Origin: Nonomuraea candida
GTDB taxonomy: Bacteria; Actinomycetota; Actinomycetes; Streptosporangiales; Streptosporangiaceae
Assembly: GCF_000725485.1 (NCBI RefSeq)
Contig: NZ_JOAG01000036.1
Coordinates: 62,001-126,000 of the forward strand
Length of the DNA: 64,000 bases
Direction of reading: 5' to 3'
Shown here one piece after another: positions 15,176 to 22,864 of this stretch. The position numbers and the translations under genes were made by a program. The notes beneath the pieces were generated by a model. It was given only the letters and a program-made list of their open reading frames with translations, searched no databases and was not told the DNA's origin. Positions within the stretch are counted from its first letter, which is position 1; every line of letters begins with the position of its first letter.

Positions 15176-16459
15176 ATGGACGTACACACCCGCCTTGCCC
15201 GCCACCTGCTCGTCGACGGTTACCGTCTCGTGCTCGACCTGGAGCTCAGCCACGGATCGTGGCTCGTCGACGCCCGTGACGGGCGACGCTACCTGGACTT
15301 CTACACCTTCTTCGCCTCGGCCCCGCTGGGCGTGAACCCGCCCTTCGACCCCGACTTCGTCCGGCTGCTGGGCCAGGTGGCGCGTAACAAGCCGGCCAAC
15401 CCCGACATCTACACCGAGCACCTGGCCGACTTCGTCGACACCTTCGTCCGCGTGCTCGGCGACCCCGAGCTGCCGCACCTGTTCTTCGTCGAGGGCGGCG
15501 CCCTGGCCGTCGAGAACGCGCTCAAGACCGCCTTCGACTGGAAGAGCCGGCGCAACGAGGCCGCCGGCCGCTCCCGCGACCTGGGCACCAAGGTCATGCA
15601 CCTGACCCGGGCCTTCCACGGCCGCAGCGGCTACACGCTGAGCCTGACCAACACCGAGCCGGGCAAGACCGACCGCTTCCCCAAGTTCGACTGGCCCAGG
15701 ATCGACGTGCCCGCCATCCACCTCGGCGACGTCGAGGCCGCCGAGGAGCGGGCGCTGGCCCAGGCCAGGGCGGCGTTCGAGCGCGATCCGTACGACATCG
15801 CCTGCTTCATCGCCGAGCCCATCCAGGGCGAGGGCGGCGACAACCACATGCGGCCCGGGTTCCTGCGGGCCATGCAGGACCTGTGCCACCGCTACGACGC
15901 CCTGTTCATCCTCGACGAGGTGCAGACCGGCGGCGGCACGACCGGGAGCGCGTGGGCCTACCAGCAGCTCGGCCTGCAGCCGGACGTGGTGGCCTTCGCC
16001 AAGAAGGTGCAGGTGGGCGGGATCATGGCGGGCCGCAGGGTGGACCAGGTGCCCGACAACGTCTTCCGGCAGAGCGGCCGGATCAACTCCACCTGGGGCG
16101 GCGGGCTGGTGGACATGGTGCGCAGCCGCGGCATCCTGGAGATCATCGAGCGCGAGGGGCTGATCGAGCGCGCCGCGACCATGGGCGACGTGCTGCTCGA
16201 ACGCCTGTCGAAGCTGGAGGCCGAGCGCCCCGGGGTGGTCTCGAACGTGCGCGGCCGCGGCCTGATGTGCGCCTTCGACCTGCCCGACCAGGCCGCCCGT
16301 GACGCGCTGGTGACGCGGCTCAGGGAGGAGCACGGCGTCCTGGTGCTGCCGTGCGGCCCCCGGTCCGTACGCCTGCGGCCCGCCCTGAACATCCCCGACG
16401 CCGACCTGGACCTCGGCCTGGCCGCGCTCTCGGCGGCGCTGGAGACCCCGGAGCCCTGA
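15176..16459 (+). CDS. lat: L-lysine 6-transaminase
   Basis: 427 residues from ATG 15176, with GTGGAGG in front. This is a class III PLP aminotransferase: FFVEGGALAVENALKTAFDWK binds PLP phosphate, AEPIQGEGGDNHMRPGF and ILDEVQTGGGTTGSAWAY hold the PLP-ring aspartate (D247), and AFAKKVQVGG carries the Schiff-base lysine (K276 or K277). The AFxKK-QVxG signature and NVFRQSGRINSTWGG fit lysine epsilon-aminotransferases, which convert lysine to alpha-aminoadipate semialdehyde with 2-oxoglutarate. In cephamycin producers this enzyme feeds antibiotic synthesis, but no beta-lactam synthesis genes lie nearby, so catabolic or stress use is more likely. An AT-rich TATATGT at 15119 may be the promoter -10. 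Confidence 0.9.
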   Translation: MDVHTRLARHLLVDGYRLVLDLELSHGSWLVDARDGRRYLDFYTFFASAPLGVNPPFDPDFVRLLGQVARNKPANPDIYTEHLADFVDTFVRVLGDPELPHLFFVEGGALAVENALKTAFDWKSRRNEAAGRSRDLGTKVMHLTRAFHGRSGYTLSLTNTEPGKTDRFPKFDWPRIDVPAIHLGDVEAAEERALAQARAAFERDPYDIACFIAEPIQGEGGDNHMRPGFLRAMQDLCHRYDALFILDEVQTGGGTTGSAWAYQQLGLQPDVVAFAKKVQVGGIMAGRRVDQVPDNVFRQSGRINSTWGGGLVDMVRSRGILEIIEREGLIERAATMGDVLLERLSKLEAERPGVVSNVRGRGLMCAFDLPDQAARDALVTRLREEHGVLVLPCGPRSVRLRPALNIPDADLDLGLAALSAALETPEP

Positions 16460-16481
16460 CCCCGGGGAACCCTCGGGCGGT

Positions 16482-17702
16482 CTACTGCGTGACGCTGGCC
16501 CTGCTGCGGTGGGGGCCGGCGTACCGCCAGAAGAAGTTGAGCAGGACGCTGACCCGGTTGCGCCCGCCCAGCAGGTAGGCCACGTGAATGAAGATCCACA
16601 CCAGCCAGGCGGGCAGCCCGCGCATGGTCAGGCCGTTCTCGAGCTGCAGCACCGCCTCCGCCTTGCCCACCGTGGCCATGATCCCCGGATCGCGGTACGC
16701 GAACGGTCGCACCGGCCGGCCCTTGGCCGCAGCCGCGATCTGCCGGCCCACGTGCTTGCCCATCTGGATCGCCGGCTGGGCGAGCTGGGGCGGCGCGTGG
16801 GGCGGCCCGGCCAGGTCGCCGGCGACGAAGATCTCGGGATGCCCCGGCACGGTCAGCGCCTCCGTGACCGTGACCCGCCCGCCCTTGCCCTGCTCCAGGC
16901 CCCACGAGGCCACCTCGGGCGGCGCGGTGACGCCCAGCGCCCACACGGTGACGTCGCTGGGCAGCCGGGTGCCGTCGGACAGCACCACGGCGTCCGGCTC
17001 GACGGAGGCCACGGTGGAGCCCAGCCGCAGGCGCACGCCCCGCTTGCGCAACGCCTCCGCCGCCGCGTCGCGCAGCCGGGGCTTGTACGGCGCCAGCACG
17101 TAGTCGAACCGCTCCACCAGCGTCACGCTCGTCCGGTCGGCCCGGATCTCGGGATGCGTCAGCGGGATCGTGTGGCGGCGCAGCTCGGCCAGCGTGCCGG
17201 CCATCTCGACCCCGGTCGCCCCCGCGCCCACCACGACGACGTGCGTGCTCTCGCGCCGCCCGGTCGCGGTGTCCTCCAGGTAGTGCTGCAACCGCCGCCG
17301 CAGCCCGGCCGCGTCGCCCAGCGAGTAGATCGGCAGCGCGTTCTCCGGCGCGCCGGGCACCTTGAGCCAGTTGGTGGTCACGCCGGTGGCCAGCACCAGG
17401 TAGTCGTACTCCAGCGCGCCGCCGTCCTCGAACTCCACCCGCCGCTCCTGCGGCAGCACCTTGCTCAGCGCCGTACGCCGCGCCCGCACGTTGGGCCACT
17501 TCGCCGCATAGGCCCTGATCGGGTATGACACGTCAGAGGTGCCCATCCCGGCCGTGGCGACCTGGTAGAGGAGGGGCTGGAAGGTCGCGTACGGGTTGCG
17601 GTCGACCAGCGTCACCAGCGCGCCGCTCCTGGCCAGCTCTCGTGTGGCGGCCAGCCCGGCGAAGCCCGCACCCACGACGACGACCCGCGATCTTTGCACC
17701 AT
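16482..17702 (-). CDS. ndh: NAD(P)/FAD-dependent oxidoreductase, NDH-2-like
   Basis: 406 residues. It has two Rossmann nucleotide sites: FAD site RVVVVGAGFAGLAATRELA near the N-terminus and NAD(P)H site HVVVVGAGATGVEMAGTLAEL at about 156-176. Further motifs are YDYLVLATGV and the FAD-binding IFVAGDLAG. The C-terminal LPAWLVWIFIHVAYLLGGRNR, followed by VLLNFFWRY, matches the membrane-binding end of type II NADH dehydrogenases. The expected job is transfer of electrons from NADH to menaquinone without proton pumping. It runs convergently toward lat and divergently from the XRE-flavoprotein gene. Confidence 0.87.
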   Translation of the reverse strand: MVQRSRVVVVGAGFAGLAATRELARSGALVTLVDRNPYATFQPLLYQVATAGMGTSDVSYPIRAYAAKWPNVRARRTALSKVLPQERRVEFEDGGALEYDYLVLATGVTTNWLKVPGAPENALPIYSLGDAAGLRRRLQHYLEDTATGRRESTHVVVVGAGATGVEMAGTLAELRRHTIPLTHPEIRADRTSVTLVERFDYVLAPYKPRLRDAAAEALRKRGVRLRLGSTVASVEPDAVVLSDGTRLPSDVTVWALGVTAPPEVASWGLEQGKGGRVTVTEALTVPGHPEIFVAGDLAGPPHAPPQLAQPAIQMGKHVGRQIAAAAKGRPVRPFAYRDPGIMATVGKAEAVLQLENGLTMRGLPAWLVWIFIHVAYLLGGRNRVSVLLNFFWRYAGPHRSRASVTQ

Positions 17703-17830
17703 GACAAGTCCTTCCCCTTCGACAGTGTCATGGATGCCTATGGCACCACCAGCTTCTCTTAAACCATCCCTGCGGCAGGCCCTGCCCGGGGTAGGGGCGG
17801 TTAGCGTGACCCGGGGAAGGAGATCGCCAC

Positions 17831-18502
17831 ATGTCTCAGCAGGTGACCACCATCGAACGCCTCGGCCGCCGGATCGCCCAGCGGCGCGAGACGCTGGGCC
17901 TCACGCAGGAGGAGCTGGCGCGACGCTCCGGGGTCGAGGCCGGCTACCTCGCCTGCCTTGAGGGCGGTCCCGGCCTGCCGGTGCGCGACGCGCTCGCCCG
18001 GCTCGCCGAGGCCCTGGAGACGACCGTGGAGGGACTGCTCGGCGAGGTCGCCGAGACCCCCTCCGGAGCCGGCCCGGCCTCGCCCCACCCGGACCTCGTC
18101 GCCCTCGACGAGGCGGAGTGCCGGCACCTGCTGGAGCCCGGCGGCGTGGGCCGGATCGCCTTCGTGGGCCGGTACGGGCCGACCGTGCTGCCGGTGAACT
18201 TCCGGATGAGCGAGGGCGCGATCGTCTTCCGCACGGAGCCGGGCGGGTCGACCGACGAGGATCTGCGCACGGGGATGCAGGACGTGGAGTACAAGGTGGC
18301 CTTCGAGGTCGACCGTATCGAGGAGCTGACCCGGGGCGGGTGGAGCGTCCTGGCGCAGGGCTCGCTGCACCACGTCACCGAGGAGGACGAGCGCGCCTCC
18401 GCCGCCGCCACCGGGGTGGAGCCCTGGGTGGGCGGGCAGCGCGAGCAGTACCTCAAGATCGTCCCCACCCGCCTGACGGGCCGGCGCATCAAGCCCGGCT
18501 GA
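17831..18502 (+). CDS. XRE helix-turn-helix fused to a PNPOx-like flavin-binding domain
   Basis: 223 residues. Residues 6-70 are a Cro/CI-type HTH (RIAQRRETLGLTQEELARRSGVEAGYLACLE). After a Pro/Ala linker, residues 85-220 form a split-barrel FMN-binding domain of the pyridoxamine-5'-phosphate-oxidase family (LLEPGGVGRIAFVGRYGPTVLPVNF, then YKVAFEVDRI and GWSVLAQGSLHHV). This is a one-component regulator whose sensor is probably a flavin or F420 cofactor; redox sensing is inference. AAGGAG precedes the start. It is divergent from the NDH-2-like gene, suggesting that this respiratory enzyme could be a target. Confidence 0.87.
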   Translation: MSQQVTTIERLGRRIAQRRETLGLTQEELARRSGVEAGYLACLEGGPGLPVRDALARLAEALETTVEGLLGEVAETPSGAGPASPHPDLVALDEAECRHLLEPGGVGRIAFVGRYGPTVLPVNFRMSEGAIVFRTEPGGSTDEDLRTGMQDVEYKVAFEVDRIEELTRGGWSVLAQGSLHHVTEEDERASAAATGVEPWVGGQREQYLKIVPTRLTGRRIKPG

Positions 18503-18650
18503 CGCCCCGCGACCCGGGCGTGCCGCGATCCTCCCCGGGCCTGGGCCCGGGCGTGCCGCAGGCCCTCCTCGGGTCCGCCTGGACGGCGGGGGAGGAGGGC
18601 GTGAGCGGTGACACCGATCGCGGCGGTCAGCGTGGAGCCGGCCGGGGCGG

Positions 18651-18875
18651 TTATTGGCGGCGGGACAGCCACAGCCCGATGGCCGTGACCCTGGAGTCCA
18701 CGCCGAGCTTGGCATAGATCCGGTTGACGTGGTTCTTGACTGTCTTCTCGCTGAGAAACAGTCGCTGCGCGATCTGCCCGTTGGACTGACCTGTGGCGAT
18801 CAGGTCCATGACCTCGGCCTCGCGCTTGCTCAGTGACGTGATCACGCTATGGATAGCTGCGTCGTCGACTCTCAT
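18651..18875 (-). CDS. Orphan LuxR-type HTH protein
   Basis: 74 residues, consisting of almost nothing but a GerE/LuxR DNA-binding domain: [45 protein letters not shown]. There is no receiver or ligand domain, and no open frame upstream that could supply one. Such minimal LuxR proteins resemble the short GerE-type regulators. It stands alone on the minus strand, with the tRNA-His gene and a low-complexity spacer upstream. Confidence 0.82.
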   Translation of the reverse strand: MRVDDAAIHSVITSLSKREAEVMDLIATGQSNGQIAQRLFLSEKTVKNHVNRIYAKLGVDSRVTAIGLWLSRRQ

Positions 18876-19312
18876 CCGGCCTCCGGGGGCGCGCAGACGG
18901 TCAGATCGCCGATGGCCCCCGTGCTGCCGGCGTTAGCGTTAGACAGCGAGCATAACCCGCATTGTCATGTTTTGGGGCCACTTGCGCCGGAGAAAACGGC
19001 AGCCGGCCAGAAACCCGCAATCCCCGAGAACCCCGCGCCCCGGGCGATCGGCGGCGGAACCACCCCGGCAGCGACCGTGGAAGCACAGGGCAGAGGCGGC
19101 GGAGGCGCGCCGGCCGGGAAGCGGCGGCGGCAGGAGCGGAAGCGGAAGCGCATCGACCGGGAAGCGGCAGCGGCGGCCGAAGCGCGCCGGCCGGGAAGCG
19201 GCGGCGCTGGTGGAACGGCGGCGGTGGTGGAACGGAAGCGGCGACGGCGGGAAAAGGCGGTGGCCGGGGAAACGACAACGGCCGGTCCCGAAGGACCGGC
19301 CGCTCGCCCTGG
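18876..19312. other. Low-complexity GC-rich spacer with a 25-bp direct repeat
   Basis: 437 bp with no convincing gene. From about 19080 to 19270 it is dominated by GGAAGCGGC-type words. A 25-bp sequence at 19105-19129 recurs exactly at 19182-19206, 77 bp later. All six frames are open in places but only give Arg/Gly/Ala-rich nonsense. The AT-poorer repeat zone ends at the tRNA terminator hairpin. Confidence 0.6.
19280..19301 (-). terminator. Terminator of tRNA-His
   Basis: A 9-bp perfect stem GGCCGGTCC / GGACCGGCC with a TTCG loop when read on the minus strand, starting about 12 nt after the 3' end of the tRNA and followed by a moderately T-rich stretch. It is a classic stable UUCG-type hairpin in a position to end tRNA transcription. 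Confidence 0.75.
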
Positions 19313-19386
19313 GGTGAGTGAAGGGACTTGAACCCTCGACATCCAGGACCACAACCTGGCGCTCTGCCAACTGAGCTACACCCACC
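19313..19386 (-). tRNA. tRNA-His (GTG anticodon)
   Basis: The minus strand folds as a full cloverleaf. The acceptor GTGGGTG pairs with CACTCAC. The D arm includes TAGCTCAGTTGG, the anticodon arm is CCAGG-TTGTGGT-CCTGG with anticodon GTG, and the T arm is GAGGG-TTCAAGT-CCCTT. A genomic G precedes the acceptor (G-1) opposite a C73, the identity pair required by histidyl-tRNA synthetase. The 3' CCA is not encoded. It lies 67 bp upstream of the oligoribonuclease 3' end. Confidence 0.95.
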
Positions 19387-19453
19387 ATGGCCACCCACTG
19401 CGTGGTGGCACAGGAAAAGTGTAGCGGGATTCGGGAGTCTTTACGCCACTCGA

Positions 19454-20047
19454 TTAGCCGCTGACACGCTCGGCGAGGGCTCGCGCGGTCGTCGAATCGG
19501 GCCCGGGCTGGCCCACGAAGACCGCCGCGCGGTAGTAGCGCAGCTCCCTGATGCTCTCCGTGATGTCCGCCAAAGCCCGGTGTCCGCCCTGCTTTTCCGG
19601 CGCGGCGAAGTAGACCCGTGGGTACCACCGGCGCACCAGCTCCTTGATCGACGAGACGTCGATCATCCGGTAATGCAGATAACCATCCACCCCGGGCATG
19701 TCGCGCGCGATGAACGTGCGATCGGTGCCGATCGAGTTGCCGCACAGCGGCGCCTTCTTCGGCTCGGGCACGTGGCGGCGGATGTAGTCGAGCACGAGCG
19801 ACTCCGCCTCCGCCAGCGTCACGCCGCCGGGCAGCTCGGGCAGCAGCCCGGAGGCCGTGTGCATCTCGCGCACGACCTGCGACATCTGCTCCAGCGACTC
19901 CGGCGGCGGCTTGATGACCACGTCGACGCCCTCGTCCAGTTGGTTGAGCTCGCTGTCGGTGATGACGCACGCCACCTCGACGAGCGCGTCGCGACTCAGG
20001 TCGAGCCCGGTCATCTCGCAGTCGATCCAGACCAGCAAGTCACTCAT
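19454..20047 (-). CDS. orn: Oligoribonuclease
   Basis: 197 residues from ATG 20047; [15 protein letters not shown] is the family N-terminus, and a longer frame adds only unrelated residues. The DEDDh exonuclease motifs are present: [10 protein letters not shown] (D9, E11), [11 protein letters not shown], and [13 protein letters not shown] with the catalytic His and Asp. The product is a 3'-to-5' exonuclease that degrades 2-5 nt RNA oligomers and linear pGpG from cyclic-di-GMP breakdown. It is usually essential or growth-important. Here it is a single gene next to tRNA-His, an arrangement often seen in actinomycetes. Confidence 0.96.
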   Translation of the reverse strand: MSDLLVWIDCEMTGLDLSRDALVEVACVITDSELNQLDEGVDVVIKPPPESLEQMSQVVREMHTASGLLPELPGGVTLAEAESLVLDYIRRHVPEPKKAPLCGNSIGTDRTFIARDMPGVDGYLHYRMIDVSSIKELVRRWYPRVYFAAPEKQGGHRALADITESIRELRYYRAAVFVGQPGPDSTTARALAERVSG

Positions 20048-20115
20048 ACGATCTCCTCGCCCAGCGGCTCGGAGCAATCCGCCCGCTTGTTACCCTCCCA
20101 GCCTAGTGCCACCGG

Positions 20116-21291
20116 TCAGGCGGGCTTGAGCGAGCCGAGAACCTTGCCGACCACGTCGGTGCCCAGATTGTCGGGCACGGAGACGTACACGACCGCCGGG
20201 CGCTGCCCGTCACCGCGATCCATGAGCACGATCGCCCCGTTCTCCTTCTTCCACTTGTAGCCGTTCTGCTCGGAGATCTTGGTGAAGTCGAGCTCGAACT
20301 GCAGCACCCACCCGTCCCGGTCGCCGATCTTCATGGCCTTGTCCTCGACGATCCTGCTGCCGTGGGCGGGCGAGTAGTACTGGGTGGAGAACTGCAGGAA
20401 CATCGTCTTGGCCGTGTCGCTCATGCTGGAGACCCCGGTGTAGGGGTAGAGCTCGTTGAGCTCGCCGGTGTAGACGTTGCCGACCCAGTCGGACTCGCCC
20501 TCGTAGTTCTCGTGCGAGGTGGCGCCCACGGCGGCCGTCCACTGCTGCTCGGCCACGTTGCCGTTGTTGACCGAACGGGGCTCGGGCACCGTCCAGTCCT
20601 CGGGCACCTCGAAGGAGACGCCGGCCTTCGGGTCGGTGACGCGGCCGCCGGCCGGCTGAGGGAACGGGGGCAGGGTGGGCATCGGCTGCCGGGAGGGCGG
20701 GCCCTGCGAGGGCGGCTCCTGAGTGGGCGGCTGCCGCGGCTCGAAGGTGTCGGCCGGCATCGGCCGCGCGGCGGTGTCGCCGCCGCCCCTGTTGACGAAG
20801 ACGAGCCCGGCCACCACGATCAGCGCGATCACGACCAGCGCCGCCAGCCCGCCGAACACCCAGGGCATCGGGTTGCTCTGCTTGGGCGGTGGCGGCGGCG
20901 CGTATCCGAACCCGGGCCCGGACGGCTGCGCGCCGCTCCACTGCGGCTGCGGCGCGGGCCCCGGAGGCGTGGAGCCGCCCGGTCCGCCCGGGCCGCCCGG
21001 CCCGCCGGGCGCCGTGGTCGTGGTGGGCGTGGTGGGTGCGCCGTAGGCCCCCTGCCCGGAGGTGGGCGAGCCGTACTGGAGCGTGGGGTTCGCCGGGGTC
21101 ACCGGCCAGCCGGGGCCGGTCGGCGGCTGGGGCTGGGGGCCAGCGGACGACCGCTGGGTCGGGGGCTGTGCCTGGGCCGGCCCCTGCTCCTGCGCGTGGG
21201 TGGCGTCCGTCCACTGGGTGCCGTCCCACCAGCGGAGCTGGGGCTCTCCGTAGGGGTCTGGGTACCAGCCCGCGGGGGTCTGCGTGGTCAT
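20116..21291 (-). CDS. DUF2510 membrane protein with extracytoplasmic domain
   Basis: 391 residues from ATG 21291. Residues 5-35 are a DUF2510 motif (PAGWYPDPYGEPQLRWWDG, TQWTDAT). A Pro/Gln/Gly-rich linker follows to residue 143, then one transmembrane helix (144-166), a Pro-rich spacer, and a globular extracytoplasmic domain beginning near GRVTDPKAGVSFEVPEDW and ending GTDVVGKVLGSLKPA. No catalytic motif is visible. The domain resembles the surface-protein modules that accompany actinomycete Ser/Thr kinases. It is downstream of the pseudokinase and kinase genes on the same strand, so a shared signalling role is likely. Confidence 0.75.
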   Translation of the reverse strand: MTTQTPAGWYPDPYGEPQLRWWDGTQWTDATHAQEQGPAQAQPPTQRSSAGPQPQPPTGPGWPVTPANPTLQYGSPTSGQGAYGAPTTPTTTTAPGGPGGPGGPGGSTPPGPAPQPQWSGAQPSGPGFGYAPPPPPKQSNPMPWVFGGLAALVVIALIVVAGLVFVNRGGGDTAARPMPADTFEPRQPPTQEPPSQGPPSRQPMPTLPPFPQPAGGRVTDPKAGVSFEVPEDWTVPEPRSVNNGNVAEQQWTAAVGATSHENYEGESDWVGNVYTGELNELYPYTGVSSMSDTAKTMFLQFSTQYYSPAHGSRIVEDKAMKIGDRDGWVLQFELDFTKISEQNGYKWKKENGAIVLMDRGDGQRPAVVYVSVPDNLGTDVVGKVLGSLKPA

Positions 21292-21402
21292 GGTCGCCAG
21301 ATTAGTAAGAACCGCTTTGAGATGCATTGCCGACGAGTGATCAAGGACCACCCGGCGCCCCTGCCGGGCCGCCGCCCGGCGGGCCGGCGTGTGTCCGCCC
21401 GG

Positions 21403-22842
21403 TCAGCACTTGTACGTGAAGCTGGCCTTGTCCGTGCGCACCGGCCCCGGCGCGACGATGCGGAGCGTGGCGGTGGCCTTGACGCTGCTCCTGCCCTCCA
21501 GCGTCCACCGCAGCGGCACCGTGTACGACGTCTGGTTCTCCTTCGTACGCAGCGTCCCCTTGACGACCTCCTTGTCCAGGTTCTTGCGCCATTCGTAGAC
21601 GATCTCCCCGGCCGCCCCGTTGGTGACGACGGTCCCCGTGATCTGGACGGCGCTGCCGCAGCCCTGCGTCTTCTTCGGCGCCACCACGTTGATCGACTTG
21701 ACCGCCAGCTCCGGCGCGTTCCCCAGCCGGAACCAGGCCAGGATCGCCCCCGCCATGATCACGGCGAAGACGGCGGTGGCCAGCACCGTGCGCCGTCGCC
21801 GCGCCCGCGAGGCCCTGGCCTGCCGCCCGCCGGGGCGGTGCACGGTGGCGGCCTCCTCGCGCCCGGCCCGCCAGATGCGCTCGGCCGGCGTCTCGGCTCT
21901 CGGCTCGGCCGCGCCGATCCCGGGCCCGAAGTGCGCGGGAGCCTGCCCCGCCCCCTGCCCGGCCCCATATGCCGCGGCCTGACCCGCCCCCTGACCGGCG
22001 CCCTGTCCCGGGACCGTCCCCGCCGTGTGGCCGGGCACGTGCAGGAGCGTGACGATGTCGCCCTCGTCGCGGGCCGGCGCCGGGGCCGGCGGCCGCCCGT
22101 ACGACGGGGACTGCGCGAACGCCGACCGGCCGCGCGCCGCCACCGCGAGCCCGTCCCTGCTGATCCGGCCGCCGGGCAGCCGCCCGCGCTCGTTGACCAG
22201 CAGGTCCCGCGCCGGCCCCAGGCCCAGCGTGCCCGCGGTCGCCGCGGCCCGCTCGAACAGCTCGGCCGCCTCCGGCGAGCCGCCGCCGAAGGAGGCGGCC
22301 AGGCCGCGCGCCAGCGAGGCCCAGCCCGCCGCGTCGCGCTCGCGCGGGGAGACCCGGGCGCGGATGGCGTCCGACAGGCCGCGCTCCGACAGCAGCGAGA
22401 CGCCCTCGGCGGTGATCACCACGGTGCCCGGGTGCACCGAGCCGTGCGTGACCCCGGCCGCGTGCAGCGCCAGCAGCGTCTGAGCGGTCTCCACCAGCAG
22501 GGACGCCGCCGCGCCCGGCTCGACGGGCCCGGCCGCCAGCAGGTCGGCCAGGGTGGGGCTGACCGCCTGCGCGGTGAGCAGCCACACCTGGTCGCCGGCC
22601 GCGACCACGTCCGCCACCGGGATCAGGCCGGTCAGCCCGGCCAGCACCAGCCGCTGGTCGGTCATGACCGCCTGCACGACGCGCTCGCGCACGCCGGGCA
22701 GGCCGATGAGCTTGGGGTCGAACAGCAGCGCGCCCGCCCTGCGGCCGTCGGGCGAGATGGCGTCGATCCAGTTGCCGAGTTCGGTCATCCAGGTGTGTTC
22801 GGTGAGCCGGAATCCGGCGATATCGGGTGAAGGGTTGTTCAT
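21403..22842 (-). CDS. Membrane pseudokinase (degenerate Ser/Thr kinase)
   Basis: 479 residues. The first ~250 residues have the outline of a protein kinase lobe pair, but the catalytic residues are lost. The expected HRDxKPxN loop reads HGSVHPGTVVI (133-143), the DFG position reads ERG, and no VAIK lysine is present. A glycine/glutamine-rich linker with repeats of GQGAGQGA follows, then a basic stretch (RARRRRT), one transmembrane helix (AVFAVIMAGAILAWFRL), and an extracytoplasmic beta-rich domain ending in TYKC. Such pseudokinases act as scaffolds, as MviN-interacting kinase partners do in mycobacteria. It lies 22 bp downstream of a genuine kinase gene. Confidence 0.75.
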   Translation of the reverse strand: MNNPSPDIAGFRLTEHTWMTELGNWIDAISPDGRRAGALLFDPKLIGLPGVRERVVQAVMTDQRLVLAGLTGLIPVADVVAAGDQVWLLTAQAVSPTLADLLAAGPVEPGAAASLLVETAQTLLALHAAGVTHGSVHPGTVVITAEGVSLLSERGLSDAIRARVSPRERDAAGWASLARGLAASFGGGSPEAAELFERAAATAGTLGLGPARDLLVNERGRLPGGRISRDGLAVAARGRSAFAQSPSYGRPPAPAPARDEGDIVTLLHVPGHTAGTVPGQGAGQGAGQAAAYGAGQGAGQAPAHFGPGIGAAEPRAETPAERIWRAGREEAATVHRPGGRQARASRARRRRTVLATAVFAVIMAGAILAWFRLGNAPELAVKSINVVAPKKTQGCGSAVQITGTVVTNGAAGEIVYEWRKNLDKEVVKGTLRTKENQTSYTVPLRWTLEGRSSVKATATLRIVAPGPVRTDKASFTYKC

Positions 22843-22864
22843 CGCCGTTGCCCCCCGGCGCGTC

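Noticed and set aside
13807..15279. A 490-codon frame through the HdeD and lat starts
   Set aside because: Only its first ~130 codons look like protein; the rest is out of frame with two clear genes and loses protein character, so I kept only the front as a truncated gene.
15176..16459. Cephamycin biosynthesis cluster because of lat
   Set aside because: No ACV synthetase, isopenicillin N synthase or other beta-lactam gene is near it.
18876..19312. Small basic protein genes in the spacer
   Set aside because: All frames give Arg/Gly/Ala repeats without start signals; the sequence is low-complexity.
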